A stretch of 64,000 bases of DNA from CAYHCE01 sp964355015. Lineage in GTDB: Bacteria > Cyanobacteriota > Cyanobacteriia > PCC-6307 > Cyanobiaceae. The DNA lies in assembly GCA_964355015.1 (NCBI GenBank), contig CAYHCE010000004.1:53851-117850 (forward strand). The letters run 5' to 3'. Below are positions 47,316 to 56,394 of this stretch, one piece after another (position 1 is the first letter of the stretch; each line of letters begins with the position of its first letter). The position numbers were made by a program, and so were the translations under genes. The notes under the pieces are model-generated. The model searched no databases. It was not told the origin of the DNA and saw nothing but the letters and a program-made list of their open reading frames with translations.

Positions 47316-48956
47316 ATGGACGAAGGAAGAGCGAGCAGAACCCGGCCAGTCGGACTGCTGGTCTGGTGCGCAGTCCTGGCCAGCAGTCTGTTCGCCCTCT
47401 GGTTCTGGCTGAGTACGGCTTCACAACCTCTGGTCGATCAGCATGACTTTCGGCAGACGCAGACCGCACTCTCCGCCTTTCATCTGTTCCGGAACGGGAA
47501 CGGCCTCCTGAACGGCCTCCTGACCTACGAGACCCCTGTGCTGGGGAAACCGTGGTCCATCCCCTTCGAGTTTCCCACCTTCCAGCTGGCAGCTTACTCG
47601 CTAAAGAGAATCTCCACCCTTGATCTTACCAGCGCGGGGCGGCTGACCAGCATCGGCTTCGCCCTGGGCTGCCTAGCCATCGGCATCGCCATTCTCAGGC
47701 AGTTCTCGATATCAAGAGCTGGCATCATCGTCTTTACACTGCTTTATCTTTCTTCGCCGATTTACCTGTACTGGAGTAGAACTTTCATGATCGAAAGCAC
47801 TGCCTTGCTGCTCAGCCTGGCAGTTCTCTACCTGTATTGGGCCTCCAGGCGACTGGATGACTGGCACGGCAGGAAGAGCCTTGCGATCCTCACCGCTCTG
47901 CTGATCTGCCTGACGCTGGCTCTGCTGACCAAGGCCACCACCGCCTTACCGGTGTTCCTGCTGATCCTGATCGACCAGACCTATGCGATGGGGGCCGCCA
48001 CCCTGCGCCGAACCCACAGCCACGACAGACGCAGGATCCTCGCCCGTGGCGGCATGGTTCTCGCCATTCTCCTGCTGTCGTTTCTGGTCTTGAAGAGTTG
48101 GACCACACACGCCGATGCGCTCAAGGCGCTGAATCCAATAGCACGATTCCTCACCTCCGAGCGACTGGCGAGCTGGAACTTCGGAGATTTCCATCAACGC
48201 CACTCAGGCGATCTGTGGATCGGTGTGGTTGGGCAAAGAATGTTGACCCCGAATGGATCCATTCCCATTGCCATTCTCTTGATCCTTGGCATCACCAGGC
48301 CCCATCCTGGCAGCCAGAGCCGCTATCTGCTGCTCTGCTGCACGGGCCTGGCCCTGGCACCCCTACTCATCTTCACCAATCTCCACATCGTCCATACTTA
48401 CTATCAGTATGCCAATGAAATCTACCTGCTGCTTGCCATCGCAGTCGCCAGTGATGTTCTGGTAGATTCAGGTCGCCGATCATGGAATCTCCTTCTCGGC
48501 ATCTGCCTTACCCTCATCATCATCAGCTTCTACGGGAACTTCTTCCGCTCCTACTATCGTGATGCCCAGCTCAAGGACAATGCCGTAAGCATGGCCGGCA
48601 CCTACATCAGGAGCATCACGAACCCCGAGGAGGCCATCCTCGTGTTCGGCGATGACTGGAACTCCGCCATGGCCTTCCATTCGCAGCGCAAAGCCCTCAC
48701 CTATCCCGACTGGGCAGCTTCAGACGATGGGATGAAAAGGGATGACGTTCTGGCCAACCCGGCTGCTTTCATCGGTCCGCTCAAACTCGGAGCGATCGCC
48801 AGCAAGGGGGCAAAGATTCCTGCTGACAACGTGCTCATGGCCTGCGGTGGCGCCGCCCGTCCGGATCCCCACGTCGAAGGTGACTGGCTGATCTACTCCT
48901 GCCGATCCGGCGCAGCGAGTGCCCGGCCGGATCCGTCACGGCAGGCCAGGCCGTGA
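47316..48956 (+). CDS. ArnT/GT39-like membrane glycosyltransferase
   Basis: A 546-residue polytopic protein. After helix 1 (LLVWCAVLASSLFALWFWL), the first outer loop contains QPLVDQHDFRQTQTALSAFH, the D/E-containing loop typical of GT-C enzymes of the GT39/ArnT/RgtA type. A later loop IYLYWSRTFMIESTALLLSL matches the A-R-x-y-m-x-E pattern of that family. Such enzymes move a sugar from a polyprenyl-phosphate donor to a lipid, glycan or protein outside the membrane. The ATG at 47316 is chosen. Codon use from about 47.6 to 48.8 kb is less GC-rich than the neighbours. Confidence 0.75.
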   Translation: MDEGRASRTRPVGLLVWCAVLASSLFALWFWLSTASQPLVDQHDFRQTQTALSAFHLFRNGNGLLNGLLTYETPVLGKPWSIPFEFPTFQLAAYSLKRISTLDLTSAGRLTSIGFALGCLAIGIAILRQFSISRAGIIVFTLLYLSSPIYLYWSRTFMIESTALLLSLAVLYLYWASRRLDDWHGRKSLAILTALLICLTLALLTKATTALPVFLLILIDQTYAMGAATLRRTHSHDRRRILARGGMVLAILLLSFLVLKSWTTHADALKALNPIARFLTSERLASWNFGDFHQRHSGDLWIGVVGQRMLTPNGSIPIAILLILGITRPHPGSQSRYLLLCCTGLALAPLLIFTNLHIVHTYYQYANEIYLLLAIAVASDVLVDSGRRSWNLLLGICLTLIIISFYGNFFRSYYRDAQLKDNAVSMAGTYIRSITNPEEAILVFGDDWNSAMAFHSQRKALTYPDWAASDDGMKRDDVLANPAAFIGPLKLGAIASKGAKIPADNVLMACGGAARPDPHVEGDWLIYSCRSGAASARPDPSRQARP

Positions 48957-48995
48957 GGCCCGCACCCATCCACAGTCCCTCGCGCACCTGAGTCC

Positions 48996-49919
48996 TTGGC
49001 CTTCGTTCCTGCCCTGATCCGTTCCTGCCGGCCCCGGCAATGGAGCAAGAATCTGCTGGTGTACGCATCGGCGGTGTTCGGTTTCTCGCTGGATCCGTCG
49101 GTCTGGTGGCACTCCAGCCTCGCCCTCCTCTGCTTCTGCCTGATCTCCAGCAGCATCTACCTGGTCAACGACGTCATTGATGTCGAGGCCGATCGCCGGC
49201 ACCCCAGCAAATGCCACCGGCCGATCGCCTCCGGAGCCGTTCCGATCCCCGCGGCCCTGACGGCCGCCGTTCTGCTGGCATTGGCGAGCCTTTCCCTGGC
49301 AGCGACCCTGACGGCCACTCTCGCCGCGGTGATCCTGACCTACGCCCTGATCCAGCTCGCCTATTGCCTGCGGCTCAAGCGCCAGCCCCTGCTCGACCTG
49401 TTCTGCATCGCCTCCGGCTTTCTGCTGCGGGCCGTCGCAGGGCTGGTGGCCACGGGCCTCGGCAGTTCTCCCTGGTTCCTGCTCTGCATTGGCCTGCTCG
49501 CCCTCTTCCTGGCGGTGGAGAAACGCAAGGCCGAACTGCGGGTGTCCCTGGATCGAGGCGTGATCACCCGCCAGGTGCTGGAGCGCTACTCGCTGCCCCT
49601 GCTCCAACGGCTGGAATCCCTGGTGGCGAGCAGTGCCTTCATGGCCTACGCCCTCTGGAGCGCGGGTCCCACTCTCAAGGGCGCTCCCACCAGCTGGATG
49701 CTGCTGACGGTTCCCTTCGTGCTGGTGGGAATCTTCCGCTACCAGCTGCTCAGCGACCCCGAGGAGGCCGAACGGCGGGCCGGCCGGCATCCCGACCAGA
49801 GCACGGAACGGCCGGAGGAGATCCTGCTCGGTGACCGCGGCATCCATCTCACCCTGCTGGGCTGGATGATCACCGTGGTCATGGTAGGGATGGGCCACCG
49901 CATGGGCTGGTTCCGATGA
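48996..49919 (+). CDS. UbiA-family decaprenyl-phosphate phosphoribosyltransferase-like enzyme
   Basis: Polytopic prenyltransferase (307 aa) most like mycobacterial DPPR synthase (Rv3806c), which joins PRPP to decaprenyl phosphate. The first Asp-rich loop is NDVIDVEADRRHPSKCHRPI (N58-D62-D66), the form seen in DPPR synthases and not in quinone UbiAs. The second signature LDLFCIASGFLLRAVAG is also DPPR-like. About nine helices are visible. The start is a TTG, preceded 39 bases upstream by the previous stop. The stop overlaps the next gene (ATGA). The next two genes encode the following two enzymes of the same pathway, which supports the call. Confidence 0.88.
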   Translation: MAFVPALIRSCRPRQWSKNLLVYASAVFGFSLDPSVWWHSSLALLCFCLISSSIYLVNDVIDVEADRRHPSKCHRPIASGAVPIPAALTAAVLLALASLSLAATLTATLAAVILTYALIQLAYCLRLKRQPLLDLFCIASGFLLRAVAGLVATGLGSSPWFLLCIGLLALFLAVEKRKAELRVSLDRGVITRQVLERYSLPLLQRLESLVASSAFMAYALWSAGPTLKGAPTSWMLLTVPFVLVGIFRYQLLSDPEEAERRAGRHPDQSTERPEEILLGDRGIHLTLLGWMITVVMVGMGHRMGWFR

Positions 49920-50644
49920 TTCGCAGCGCCTTCGTGCTCGGCAGCACCAGCGCTGTCGCAGCGGCCCTCTGCCGGGCGCTGGCCGAGCAGGGCTGTCGCC
50001 GCTTCCACCTGGTCGCCCGCGACGCCAACGCCAACGAACGGCTGGCCGCCGAACTGCGTGAGCGCCACGGGGCCGACGTCAGCCTGGAAGTGTGCAATCT
50101 GCTCGCCGCCGCCTCCCTGGAACAGCCGCTGACGCCCAGGATCGAGCAGAGCTTCGATCTCTATCTGATCACGGCCGGCTCCATGGGGGATGCCGAGCGG
50201 GCACGGCTCGAGCCGGCAGAAGCGCTGGCGATCACGGCCGCCAACTACAGCGGGCTGCTTCCCTGGCTGACCGCCATTGCCACCTCCGACCGGATCACCC
50301 GGCCCGGCGGGCTGTGGGTGTTCACGTCGGTGGCCGCCGATCGGGGCCGGCCCTCCAACTACCACTACGGCGCCGCCAAGGCGGCCCTCACCACCTTCTG
50401 CGAAGGCCTGCTGCTGCGCTGTCAGGGCCAGCCTTTCTGCGTGCGCATCCTCAAAGCGGGGTTCATGGCCACACCGATGACGCTCGGCAAGGCCCCACCC
50501 CTGCTCTGCGCCAGCCCCGAGTCGGTGGCCCGGGACCTGCTGCGAAGGCCCGATCGCCGTGGCATCGAGTACATCCCCTGGTGGTGGGCTCCGCTGATGC
50601 GGCTGATCCGCCTGCTGCCGCGCCCCCTGGCCAGCAAGCTGTGA
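49916..50644 (+). CDS. DprE2-like short-chain dehydrogenase
   Basis: A 242-residue SDR that I read as the NADH-dependent decaprenylphosphoryl-2-keto-ribose reductase, which completes the ribose-to-arabinose epimerisation with DprE1. The N-terminus is AFVLGSTSAVAAALCRALAE. The Ser138, Tyr151, Lys155 triad is in FTSVAADRGRPSNYHYGAAK, and the C-terminal RRGIEYIPWWWAPLMRLIR resembles DprE2. It overlaps the UbiA gene (ATGA) and the DprE1 gene (GTGA), so all three are translationally coupled. Confidence 0.85.
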   Translation: MIRSAFVLGSTSAVAAALCRALAEQGCRRFHLVARDANANERLAAELRERHGADVSLEVCNLLAAASLEQPLTPRIEQSFDLYLITAGSMGDAERARLEPAEALAITAANYSGLLPWLTAIATSDRITRPGGLWVFTSVAADRGRPSNYHYGAAKAALTTFCEGLLLRCQGQPFCVRILKAGFMATPMTLGKAPPLLCASPESVARDLLRRPDRRGIEYIPWWWAPLMRLIRLLPRPLASKL

Positions 50645-52014
50645 CTCTCTCCCTTCCCTCCGAAACCCGCACCCTCACCGGCTGGGGCCGCACGATGCCC
50701 GTGCAGGCGACGGTCTGGAGACCGGCGTCGCTCGAGCCGTTGCAGCAGCTGGTGCGCGAGGCAGGCCCGGGCAGCCTGATCCCCCGCGGCCTCGGTCGCT
50801 CCTACGGCGATGCCGCCCAGTGCGCAGGTGCGAGCGTGATCGATCTGGGCGGATTCGACCGGATCGAGCTCGATCCGGTCCGAGGCACGGTCACGGCCGG
50901 AGGCGGCGTCAGCCTCGCTTCGGTGCTGCGGGTGATCGTTCCGGCCGGCTTCTTCCTGCCCGTCACCCCCGGCACCCGCAACGTGACGGTGGGCGGTGCC
51001 ATCGCCGCCGACGTGCACGGCAAGAACCACCACGTCGAGGGCAGCTTCGCCAGCCATGTGCGCCAGCTGCAGCTGGTGGACGGCAACGGCGAGCTGCGCA
51101 CTCTGCAGCCGGATGGCGAGGCGGAGGCCGCCGCCGCCTTCTGGGCCACCGCCGGCGGCATGGGGCTCACCGGCGCCATCACCGAGGCCACCTTCTCTCT
51201 CCTGCCGATCCGCACCTCCCTGATCAGCGTCGATACCGACCGCCACGGCACGCTCGACTCCCTGATGGCGGCGATGGTGGAGGGGGATGGGCGCTACCGC
51301 TACAGCGTTGCCTGGGTGGACAGCCTCCATCCCCGGGGCCGGGGCGTGCTCACCCGCGGGGACCACACCAGCCTCGAGCAGCTGCAGGAGCAGGCATCCG
51401 CGCAGACGGCGGACCCCCTGGCCTACGACCCCAGGGCGCTGGCTTCGGCACCGGCCTTCCTGCCGGGGGGGCTGCTGAACACCTGGACGGTACGGGCCTT
51501 CAACGAAACCTGGTTCCGCAAGGCCCCCGCGCATCGGATCGGTGAGCTGCAGGCCATCGGCCCCTTCTTCCACCCCCTGGATGGGGTCGCCGACTGGAAC
51601 CGCATCTACGGACCCGCCGGCTTCCTGCAGTACCAGTTCGCCGTGCCGGACGAGGCCGCCGAGCTGGTGCCCCGCGTCCTGGAGGCCCTGCGCGGCATCG
51701 GCGCGCCCAGCTTCCTGACGGTGCTCAAACGCTTCGGGTCGGCCAATGCGGGCCCCCTGTCGTTCCCGCAACCCGGCTGGACCCTGGCCGCCGATGTGCC
51801 GGCGGCCGTGCCCGGCCTGTTCGAGCTGCTCGACCGGCTCGACGAGCAGGTGGCGGCCAGGGGCGGCCGCCTCTACCTGGCCAAGGATTCGCGCCAGTCC
51901 GCTGCCATGTTCCAGCGCAGTTATCCGGGACTCGACGACTGGCGGCGGCAGCGCGCCCGACTCGACCCCCGCTCTGTCTTCAGCTCCGACCTGGCCCGCC
52001 GCATCGGCCTCTGA
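50641..52014 (+). CDS. DprE1-like decaprenylphosphoryl-beta-D-ribose 2'-oxidase
   Basis: FAD-dependent oxidase (457 aa; Mycobacterium tuberculosis DprE1 is 461). The FAD domain shows LIPRGLGRSYGDAAQ and VGGAIAADVHGKNHHVEGSF, with the His of HGKNHH near 126-131. The substrate side shows VLKRFGSANAGPLSFPQPGW, and the catalytic Lys is in LYLAKDSRQSA (K415, matching Lys418 of DprE1). The position matching Cys387, the benzothiazinone-reactive Cys, is Ala383 here (PGWTLAADV). A GTG start overlaps the upstream stop. Together with the two genes before it, this makes the 2'-epimerase step of polyprenyl-phospho-arabinose synthesis. Confidence 0.92.
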   Translation: MTLSLPSETRTLTGWGRTMPVQATVWRPASLEPLQQLVREAGPGSLIPRGLGRSYGDAAQCAGASVIDLGGFDRIELDPVRGTVTAGGGVSLASVLRVIVPAGFFLPVTPGTRNVTVGGAIAADVHGKNHHVEGSFASHVRQLQLVDGNGELRTLQPDGEAEAAAAFWATAGGMGLTGAITEATFSLLPIRTSLISVDTDRHGTLDSLMAAMVEGDGRYRYSVAWVDSLHPRGRGVLTRGDHTSLEQLQEQASAQTADPLAYDPRALASAPAFLPGGLLNTWTVRAFNETWFRKAPAHRIGELQAIGPFFHPLDGVADWNRIYGPAGFLQYQFAVPDEAAELVPRVLEALRGIGAPSFLTVLKRFGSANAGPLSFPQPGWTLAADVPAAVPGLFELLDRLDEQVAARGGRLYLAKDSRQSAAMFQRSYPGLDDWRRQRARLDPRSVFSSDLARRIGL

Positions 52015-52064
52015 ACGAGCGGGGAGAGCCGCACCTACTGTTCAGCCACCCTGCCCACGCTCCG

Positions 52065-54155
52065 TTGCCCGTGCCACACGGCGAGCGCCCCCTGCGGCCG
52101 AGGCCTGCGCTCGGGCGGCGCGGACAGCCGTTGGTGGTGCTCGTCTCGGCGCTGGCCACGGCAGCGATCGCCTGCTTCGGGATTCCGCTGGCCTATCCCG
52201 CCCTGGGGCTTGATCCCTCCTGGCAGCAGGCGCTGGTGGAGGCCACGGACAGCAGCCGGGTGTTCGGGCGGGAGGTGATCTTCACCTTCGGTCCCCTGCA
52301 TCAGGCCGCCACCGATCAGGTCTCCACCAACCTGGTTCCCCTGATCACCGGACGGCTCGTCTTTTCCGTGGCCTGGACGGCTGCCGTTCTGATGGCCGGC
52401 CTGCTGCGGGGCGCCGGGGCAAGCCTGCTGATCCTGGCCGCCGTGGCGATCGGACAGGCCGGTTGCCCGAAGCCCGATGTGATGTTCTATTCCCTCAGCA
52501 GCCTGGGCGTGCTGTTGTCGGTCGTGCACACCGCAACGGAAACGGGCCCGCGCCGGACAAGGACCTTTCTGCTGCTGTTGGTGGCCATCGGGATCGCCCT
52601 GTCGACGCTGGTGAAACTGAGCTTCACAGCCGCCGCTCTGCCCGCCCTGACCTGCATGCTGTCGCTGGAGTTCCTGCGACTCTGCGCTCGACCGGCTCGC
52701 CGCTCGGCAGGGGCTGTGGCGGCCATGGCCGCGATCCCAGCCGCGGCCCTCGCAGCGGCCTGGACCGGCGTGCGCTCCGGCGGACCCGCGGATCTCGGCC
52801 GGTACTTCACAGGCCTCAATGCCGAGATCGTCCTGGGCTACAGCGAGGCCATGGCGATCGGACCCAGCCTCCCGATCGCGCTCGCCGCCGTCGGGGTCTA
52901 CGGCCTTGCCTCACTGGCCTCAGGCGCCCTGTGCTGGCTCACCCTCCTGAAGCCCCTGTCGAAGACCTTCCCAGCGCCGATTCCGTCGAAGCTGGCCGCC
53001 CTGGTGCCGGCCCTGACGCTGCTGGTGATCCAGTGGGTCGTGCTGAAGGCGGGCTTCGTTCGCCTGGACGGCCACATCGTCACCGCGGCGTTGCTGTGCA
53101 TCCTCTTCCCACTCTTCGTGCTGGCGCTGGGGGGTCAGGATCTCACCTCCCTCGGCAACGGACATCGCTGGCGGCTCGCCGCACCCATCCTCCTTTACGC
53201 GGCCGGGTCGCTCCTGTTTCTCGCCGCCCTGCATCGCAAACTCCCCCTGCACAGGCAGGGGCCCGTGGCCTCTCTGCTCAACACACCCGCCATCGCAGCC
53301 CTGCTGCTGCTGCCGGCCGAGCGGGAACGGATCGTCGCCAGGCGAGGCGGCACCCTCCGCGACCTGCGGGGAGAATCGGAGGATTTCCGGTTGAAGGACG
53401 GCGCCAGCGCCGACATCCTGCCCTGGAACGTCACGGCGTTGCTGGCCAACGGCGCCCCTTACCGCCCCCGGCCCGTGCCGCAGTCCTACTCCGCCTACAC
53501 CCGACCCCTGCAGCTGGCCAATGCCGCGTTCTTCGCGCCCCACCGACCGGCTGGCCTGCCGCCGCCGCCGCAGCAGGTGGTGGTCAGCGTCAACGACATC
53601 GACGGCCGACTGCCGATCTCCCTGGACTCCCCGGCGATCCGGACGATCCTCGAGACCCATGCCTTCAGCCATACGGGCAGTCGTGGATCGCTCGTCTTCG
53701 GCCCGGCGGGGCACGGCATCCCCCACGGTCCGAAGACGGTCGTGTCCGGTGAACTGAGCTGGAGAAGCACGGGCCAGGGAGGCTTCCACAGCACGCCGAT
53801 CCCCCTGCCGCGTCAGGGCTCAATCGCCTGGCTGAGCGTCGATCTGCGCGCGACCCTCAGCCGGTCCGTAGCCTCACTCCTGTTCAGGTCGTTTCCTGTC
53901 TTCCTCGACTATCTGGATGCGAATGGTAGTGTCGTCGAGAGCTACAGGATCGTGCCGAAAGCGGTGACGGACCTGCTCGTGTTTCCGTTGATCAAGAATA
54001 ATGAGGAGCTGCTCGGCATGGTGGAAAAGAGAACCGGACGGCAGAAAGATCCCGTCCGCCACCAGCCACAGCTCACGGCTGTGCGCTTCTCCGTGAACGG
54101 CTTCGGCAGGCCCTTCGATGTGAGCCCCTACAGGATGGAGGTGATCCGGCGATGA
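52065..54155 (+). CDS. Large GT-C-like membrane protein of the arabinose cluster
   Basis: A 696-residue protein with a polytopic N-terminal half (about ten helices, residues 25-430) and a soluble C-terminal half. The first outer loop carries SSRVFGREVIFTFGPLHQAA. A G-R/K-D/E-F/V-x-F-T-Y/F-G-P-L pattern is seen in several uncharacterised GT-C-like envelope proteins. The last 270 residues lack membrane helices and end in a beta-rich, carbohydrate-binding-like region (VRFSVNGFGRPFDVSPYRME). It may be the transferase that uses the cluster's polyprenyl-phosphate sugar. That is inferred from context. The TTG start is uncertain; the stop overlaps the next gene. Confidence 0.6.
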   Translation: MPVPHGERPLRPRPALGRRGQPLVVLVSALATAAIACFGIPLAYPALGLDPSWQQALVEATDSSRVFGREVIFTFGPLHQAATDQVSTNLVPLITGRLVFSVAWTAAVLMAGLLRGAGASLLILAAVAIGQAGCPKPDVMFYSLSSLGVLLSVVHTATETGPRRTRTFLLLLVAIGIALSTLVKLSFTAAALPALTCMLSLEFLRLCARPARRSAGAVAAMAAIPAAALAAAWTGVRSGGPADLGRYFTGLNAEIVLGYSEAMAIGPSLPIALAAVGVYGLASLASGALCWLTLLKPLSKTFPAPIPSKLAALVPALTLLVIQWVVLKAGFVRLDGHIVTAALLCILFPLFVLALGGQDLTSLGNGHRWRLAAPILLYAAGSLLFLAALHRKLPLHRQGPVASLLNTPAIAALLLLPAERERIVARRGGTLRDLRGESEDFRLKDGASADILPWNVTALLANGAPYRPRPVPQSYSAYTRPLQLANAAFFAPHRPAGLPPPPQQVVVSVNDIDGRLPISLDSPAIRTILETHAFSHTGSRGSLVFGPAGHGIPHGPKTVVSGELSWRSTGQGGFHSTPIPLPRQGSIAWLSVDLRATLSRSVASLLFRSFPVFLDYLDANGSVVESYRIVPKAVTDLLVFPLIKNNEELLGMVEKRTGRQKDPVRHQPQLTAVRFSVNGFGRPFDVSPYRMEVIRR

Positions 54156-55090
54156 GGGTGTTCCTCCCCGGTGGAGCGGGCCTGGTGGGCCTCAACCTGA
54201 TCGCGGTGCTTCAGCAGCACCATCCCGACTGGCAGCTGCTGGTGGTGGACAAGAAGGCCGAAGCGCTGGAGGTCGGCAGGCGTCTGTTTCCCGCCGTCAC
54301 CTTCGTCGGCGAGGACCTCACCCGCACGGATGGACAGACCTGGCCGGCCCTGCTGAGCGGTTGCGATGCCTGCGTGATGCTCCAGGCCGAAATCGGCAGC
54401 ACCGATCCCGGCGCCTTCGAGCGCAACAACATCACCAGCACCGAGGTGGTGCTGGCCGAACTGCGTCGGCAGGGCATCCCCAGGCTGGTCCACGTGAGCA
54501 GCTCGGTGGTGAACTCGGTGGCCACCGACCTCTACACGAGCACCAAGCGCCGACAGGAACAACTGGTCAGGCGTGCCTGGCCCGACGCCGTCGTGCTGCG
54601 CCCCACGCTGATGTTCGGCTGGTTCGACCGCAAGCACCTCGGCTGGCTGGCCCGCTTCATGCAACGCCTGCCGGTGTTCCCGATCCCCGGCTCCGGTCGG
54701 TTCATCCGCCAGCCCCTCTACGTCGGCGATTTCTGCCGCATCATCGAGAGCTGCCTGGAGAATCCCTCCTTCAGCGGCACCTACGACATCACCGGCACCG
54801 AGCGGGTGAGCTACATCAGCCTGATGCGCCAGTTGCGCACGGCCGTGTCAGCGCGGCCACTGATCCTCCACCTGCCGATCCCCCTGTTCGGCTGGCTGCT
54901 GCAGCTCTGGGCCCTGATCAGCCGTCAGCCGGCCTTCACCCGGGATCAGCTCCGTGCCCTCACGGCCGGCGACGAGTTCCCCGTGATCGACTGGCCCAGC
55001 ATCTTCTCGGTGACGCCCACGCCCCTGGCCGAGGCCCTGCGGATCGCCTATCGGGACCCGCGCTATCGCGACGTGGTGATCCCCTTCTGA
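54152..55090 (+). CDS. NAD(P)-dependent epimerase/dehydratase
   Basis: Extended SDR of 312 residues. It has the Rossmann motif PGGAGLVGLNLI (G7-x2-G10-x2-G13) and the catalytic pair Tyr128/Lys132 in YTSTKRRQEQ, with Ser around 116-118 in VHVSSSVV. The C-terminal half has a hydrophobic stretch near LPIPLFGWLLQLWALI, as in SDRs that act on lipid-linked substrates. The substrate is unknown. It overlaps the upstream gene (ATGA), and its stop overlaps the start of the next gene (TGATG). Confidence 0.85.
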   Translation: MRVFLPGGAGLVGLNLIAVLQQHHPDWQLLVVDKKAEALEVGRRLFPAVTFVGEDLTRTDGQTWPALLSGCDACVMLQAEIGSTDPGAFERNNITSTEVVLAELRRQGIPRLVHVSSSVVNSVATDLYTSTKRRQEQLVRRAWPDAVVLRPTLMFGWFDRKHLGWLARFMQRLPVFPIPGSGRFIRQPLYVGDFCRIIESCLENPSFSGTYDITGTERVSYISLMRQLRTAVSARPLILHLPIPLFGWLLQLWALISRQPAFTRDQLRALTAGDEFPVIDWPSIFSVTPTPLAEALRIAYRDPRYRDVVIPF

Positions 55091-56394
55091 TGAGCAGCAT
55101 CCCCAGCATCGCCGTCATCGGCGGCGGCCCGATGGGCCTGGCCGTGGCCTACGAGCTCTGCCTGCAGGGCTTCCGGCCCGTGCTGCTCGAAGCCGACGAT
55201 CGGCTCGGCGGCATGGCGGCCAGCTTCGATTTCGCCGGTGTCGAGCTGGAGCGCTACTACCACTTCCACTGCCTCAGTGACCATGCCTTCTTCCAGCTGC
55301 TGCAGGAACTCAACCTGCAGGATTCCCTGCGCTGGAAACAGACCCGGATGGGATTCTTTCTCGATGGGCGTCTCTATCCCTGGGGCACGGCCGCAGCCGT
55401 GCTCGGTTTCCGGCGGCTGCCTCTGGCAACGCGCCTGCGCTATCTGCTCCATGCCGCGCGTTGCCTCACGATCCGCGACTGGCACCACCTCGATGGCCTG
55501 TCGGCGACGACCTGGCTGAAGCGCTGGCTCGGCGAACAGGGGTACCGCGTGCTGTGGGAAAAACTTTTCGCCTACAAGTTCTATCACCACAGTGATTCGC
55601 TCTCGGCCGCCTGGATCTGGAGCCGGATCCGCCGCATCGGCCAGTCACGCCGCGGTCTGAAGGAAACCCTGGGCTATCTGGAAGGGGGATCGCAGCGCTG
55701 GATCGAGGCCCTCGCCGGCGAGATCCGGCGGCGAGGCGGCACGATCCGGCTTCACAGCCCCGTGGGCCGGTTGGGCGGCAGCGACGGGGCAGATGGGGTG
55801 GTGCTCTCCACGCCGGCGGGACAAGAACGTTTCGATGCCGCCATCTCCACTGTGCCGCTGCCGCTGGTGGCTCCGATGCTGGCCGCCGGCGGCGCTGATG
55901 CGGCGCTGGTGCGGCCGTTCGAAGCACAGCTCTCGGTGGCCTGCGCCTGCGTGGTGATCCAGACGAGACAACCGATCACCGCGAACTTCTGGACCAACGT
56001 GAATGACGAGCGCTTCCGGATCCCCGGCATCATCGAAATGTCGAATCTGCAGCCGCTGCAACCCCACATCACCTACGTGCCCTTCTACATGCCGGCCGAT
56101 CATCCCGACTACGGCCGTCCGAGCGCGGCCTTCATCGACGATTCGATCGCCTGCCTGAAGGCGATCAATCCGTCCCTGCAGGACGGGGACATCCTTGCCG
56201 CCCACTGCAGCCGCTACCGCCATGCCCAGCCCGTGTGCGGCCTCCATTTCCGGCGCAGCCTGCCGCCGCTGCAACCCCTGCCGAACCTCTGGATTGCGGA
56301 CACCACCGTGTACTACCCGGAGGACCGGGGCATCTCCGAGAGCGTGCAGTTCGGCCGCTCACTGGCGCGTGAGGTCGCAGGCAGGCTGCGATGA
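55090..56394 (+). CDS. FAD/NAD(P)-binding amine-oxidase-type oxidoreductase
   Basis: A 434-residue flavoprotein. The N-terminal dinucleotide motif is IAVIGGGPMGLAVAYELCLQ followed by LLEADDRLGGMAASF, and the C-terminal FAD-closing motif is LWIADTTVYYPEDRGISESV. The overall build is like the protoporphyrinogen-oxidase/UDP-galactopyranose-mutase group, which includes enzymes acting on sugar nucleotides or lipid-linked sugars. Its partner is probably the adjacent epimerase, because the genes overlap at TGATG. Substrate not known. Confidence 0.85.
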   Translation: MSSIPSIAVIGGGPMGLAVAYELCLQGFRPVLLEADDRLGGMAASFDFAGVELERYYHFHCLSDHAFFQLLQELNLQDSLRWKQTRMGFFLDGRLYPWGTAAAVLGFRRLPLATRLRYLLHAARCLTIRDWHHLDGLSATTWLKRWLGEQGYRVLWEKLFAYKFYHHSDSLSAAWIWSRIRRIGQSRRGLKETLGYLEGGSQRWIEALAGEIRRRGGTIRLHSPVGRLGGSDGADGVVLSTPAGQERFDAAISTVPLPLVAPMLAAGGADAALVRPFEAQLSVACACVVIQTRQPITANFWTNVNDERFRIPGIIEMSNLQPLQPHITYVPFYMPADHPDYGRPSAAFIDDSIACLKAINPSLQDGDILAAHCSRYRHAQPVCGLHFRRSLPPLQPLPNLWIADTTVYYPEDRGISESVQFGRSLAREVAGRLR

